Shown here piece by piece: positions 23,966 to 24,771 of a DNA stretch of 24,771 bases. This DNA is from Azonexus sp. (GTDB lineage: Bacteria > Pseudomonadota > Gammaproteobacteria > Burkholderiales > Rhodocyclaceae), in the NCBI GenBank assembly GCA_031274715.1, contig JAISPT010000017.1, forward strand, positions 1 through 24,771, in the 5' to 3' direction. Position numbers and translations under genes: made by a program. Below the pieces are notes generated by a model that was given only the letters and a program-made list of their open reading frames with translations, ran no database searches and was not told the origin of the DNA. The stretch's first letter is position 1. The number at the start of each line of letters is the position of its first letter.

Positions 23966-24771
23966 ATGCTCGATATCCAACAACTTCGCACTAACCTCGA
24001 TGCCGTTGCCGCCGGCTTGGCCAAGCGTGGCAAGCCGGTCGACTTCAGCGAATTCAAGGCGCTGGAAGCGGAGCGCAAGACTTTGCAGACACGCACCCAG
24101 GACTTGCAGGCGCAGCGCAACAACCTTTCCAAGCAAATCGGTGTGTTGAAGGGTAAAGGCCAGGATGCTTCTGAAGTGATGGCCCAGGTTGGCGCGCTCG
24201 GCGATGAATTGAAAGCTTCCGAAACCCGTCTGGGCGAATTGCTGGAAAAATTCAATGCGATTCTGGCCACGCTGCCCAACATCCCGGAGGATTCCGTGCC
24301 GGAGGGCGCCGATGAGACAGCTAATGTCGAACTCAAGCGCTGGGGCGTACCGCGCGCATTCGATTTCGCCGTCAAGGACCACACCGATATCGGCGAAGGT
24401 CTCGGCCAGCTTGATTTCGCCACCGCCGCCAAGATTTCCGGTGCCCGCTTCGCGCTGTTGAAGGGCGGTGTTGCCCGCCTGCATCGCGCGCTCGCTCAGT
24501 TCATGCTCGATACGCACACGGCGCAGCACGGCTACACCGAGGTCTACACACCCTATCTGGTCAACGCCGCCAGCCTGTTCGGCACCGGCCAACTGCCCAA
24601 GTTCGAGGAAGACCTGTTCAAGGTGCCGCGCGGCGAGCAGGAGCCGCTGTATCTGATCCCGACCGCCGAGGTGCCGGTGACCAACATCGTCCGCGACGAA
24701 ATCCTCGCCGCCGAGGCGCTGCCTTTGAAGCTCGTCTGCCATACCCCGTGCTTCCGCTCCGAAGCCGGCTC
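23966..24771 (+). CDS. serS: Seryl-tRNA synthetase (5' part, runs off the window)
   Basis: The first 268 codons of a family about 430 residues long. MLDIQQLRTNLDAVAAGLAKRG starts the protein, and residues about 28-100 form the long antiparallel coiled coil (TLQTRTQDLQAQRNNLSKQIG) that grips the tRNA-Ser variable arm. The class II catalytic domain follows: WGVPRAFDFAVKDHTDIGEGLGQLDF, SGARFALLKGGVARLHRALAQFMLD, motif 2 approach TAEVPVTN, and CHTPCFRSEAGS at the edge. It charges tRNA-Ser with serine. AGGAA precedes the ATG at 23966. TATAAT at 23911-23916 could be a -10 box, but no good -35 accompanies it. rarA directly upstream is a common arrangement in proteobacteria. Confidence 0.97.
   Translation, partial: MLDIQQLRTNLDAVAAGLAKRGKPVDFSEFKALEAERKTLQTRTQDLQAQRNNLSKQIGVLKGKGQDASEVMAQVGALGDELKASETRLGELLEKFNAILATLPNIPEDSVPEGADETANVELKRWGVPRAFDFAVKDHTDIGEGLGQLDFATAAKISGARFALLKGGVARLHRALAQFMLDTHTAQHGYTEVYTPYLVNAASLFGTGQLPKFEEDLFKVPRGEQEPLYLIPTAEVPVTNIVRDEILAAEALPLKLVCHTPCFRSEAG

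Overview
This is a GC-rich proteobacterial chromosome segment. Gene content, the closeness of the proteins to betaproteobacterial families, and the rarA / DUF4126 / serS and fixABCX arrangements suggest a betaproteobacterium near Rhodocyclales (Dechloromonas/Azonexus-like). The lineage call is from recollection of protein families, not from a search.

Layout. (1) 1-8516, ordinary core genes on both strands: 5' part of tex (-), fliW (+), a gamma-carbonic-anhydrase-family protein (-), a small membrane-anchored protein (+), a MazG-like NTP pyrophosphohydrolase (+), rlmJ (-), a large PilZ-like protein (-), a DUF3301 protein and an overlapping hexose-6-phosphate mutarotase (+), an unrecognised 123-residue protein (+) and a DUF2189 membrane protein (+). 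(2) 8517-8780, an intergenic repeat with a long hairpin and inverted ends. (3) 8781-13480, signalling: a three-PAS hybrid histidine kinase (-), divergent from an N-terminally short KdpD-like kinase overlapping a KdpE-like regulator (+). (4) 13534-17090, a compact fixABCX operon (electron-transfer flavoprotein, quinone oxidoreductase and ferredoxin, typically feeding low-potential electrons to nitrogenase), followed tail-to-tail by a ferritin-like gene (-). (5) 17734-18620, a DUF3079 protein translationally coupled to an FmdE-like protein. (6) 18621-21960, an AT-richer accessory island. (7) 22000-24771, rarA, a DUF4126 membrane protein and the 5' part of serS.

The most interesting part is region 6. 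At 21760 (+) there is a start codon and about 48 residues closely resembling the N-terminus of an integron integrase (IntI). It is preceded by a TTGACA box and an exact CTGT-N8-ACAG LexA (SOS) operator, and the similarity then stops abruptly just upstream of rarA. Divergent from it, as cassettes lie relative to intI, one 335-codon open frame joins an Nmad2-like domain to a GNAT acetyltransferase. The join lies at a GGCTAAC motif that looks like a shortened attC site. The GNAT stop codon lies inside a second attC-type half-site (GCCTAAC...TTCAAGTC). I read this as a decayed integron whose first two cassettes have become a single reading frame. A membrane-anchored alpha/beta hydrolase lies beyond it, without recognisable cassette ends. 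No CRISPR array, rRNA or tRNA gene was seen.
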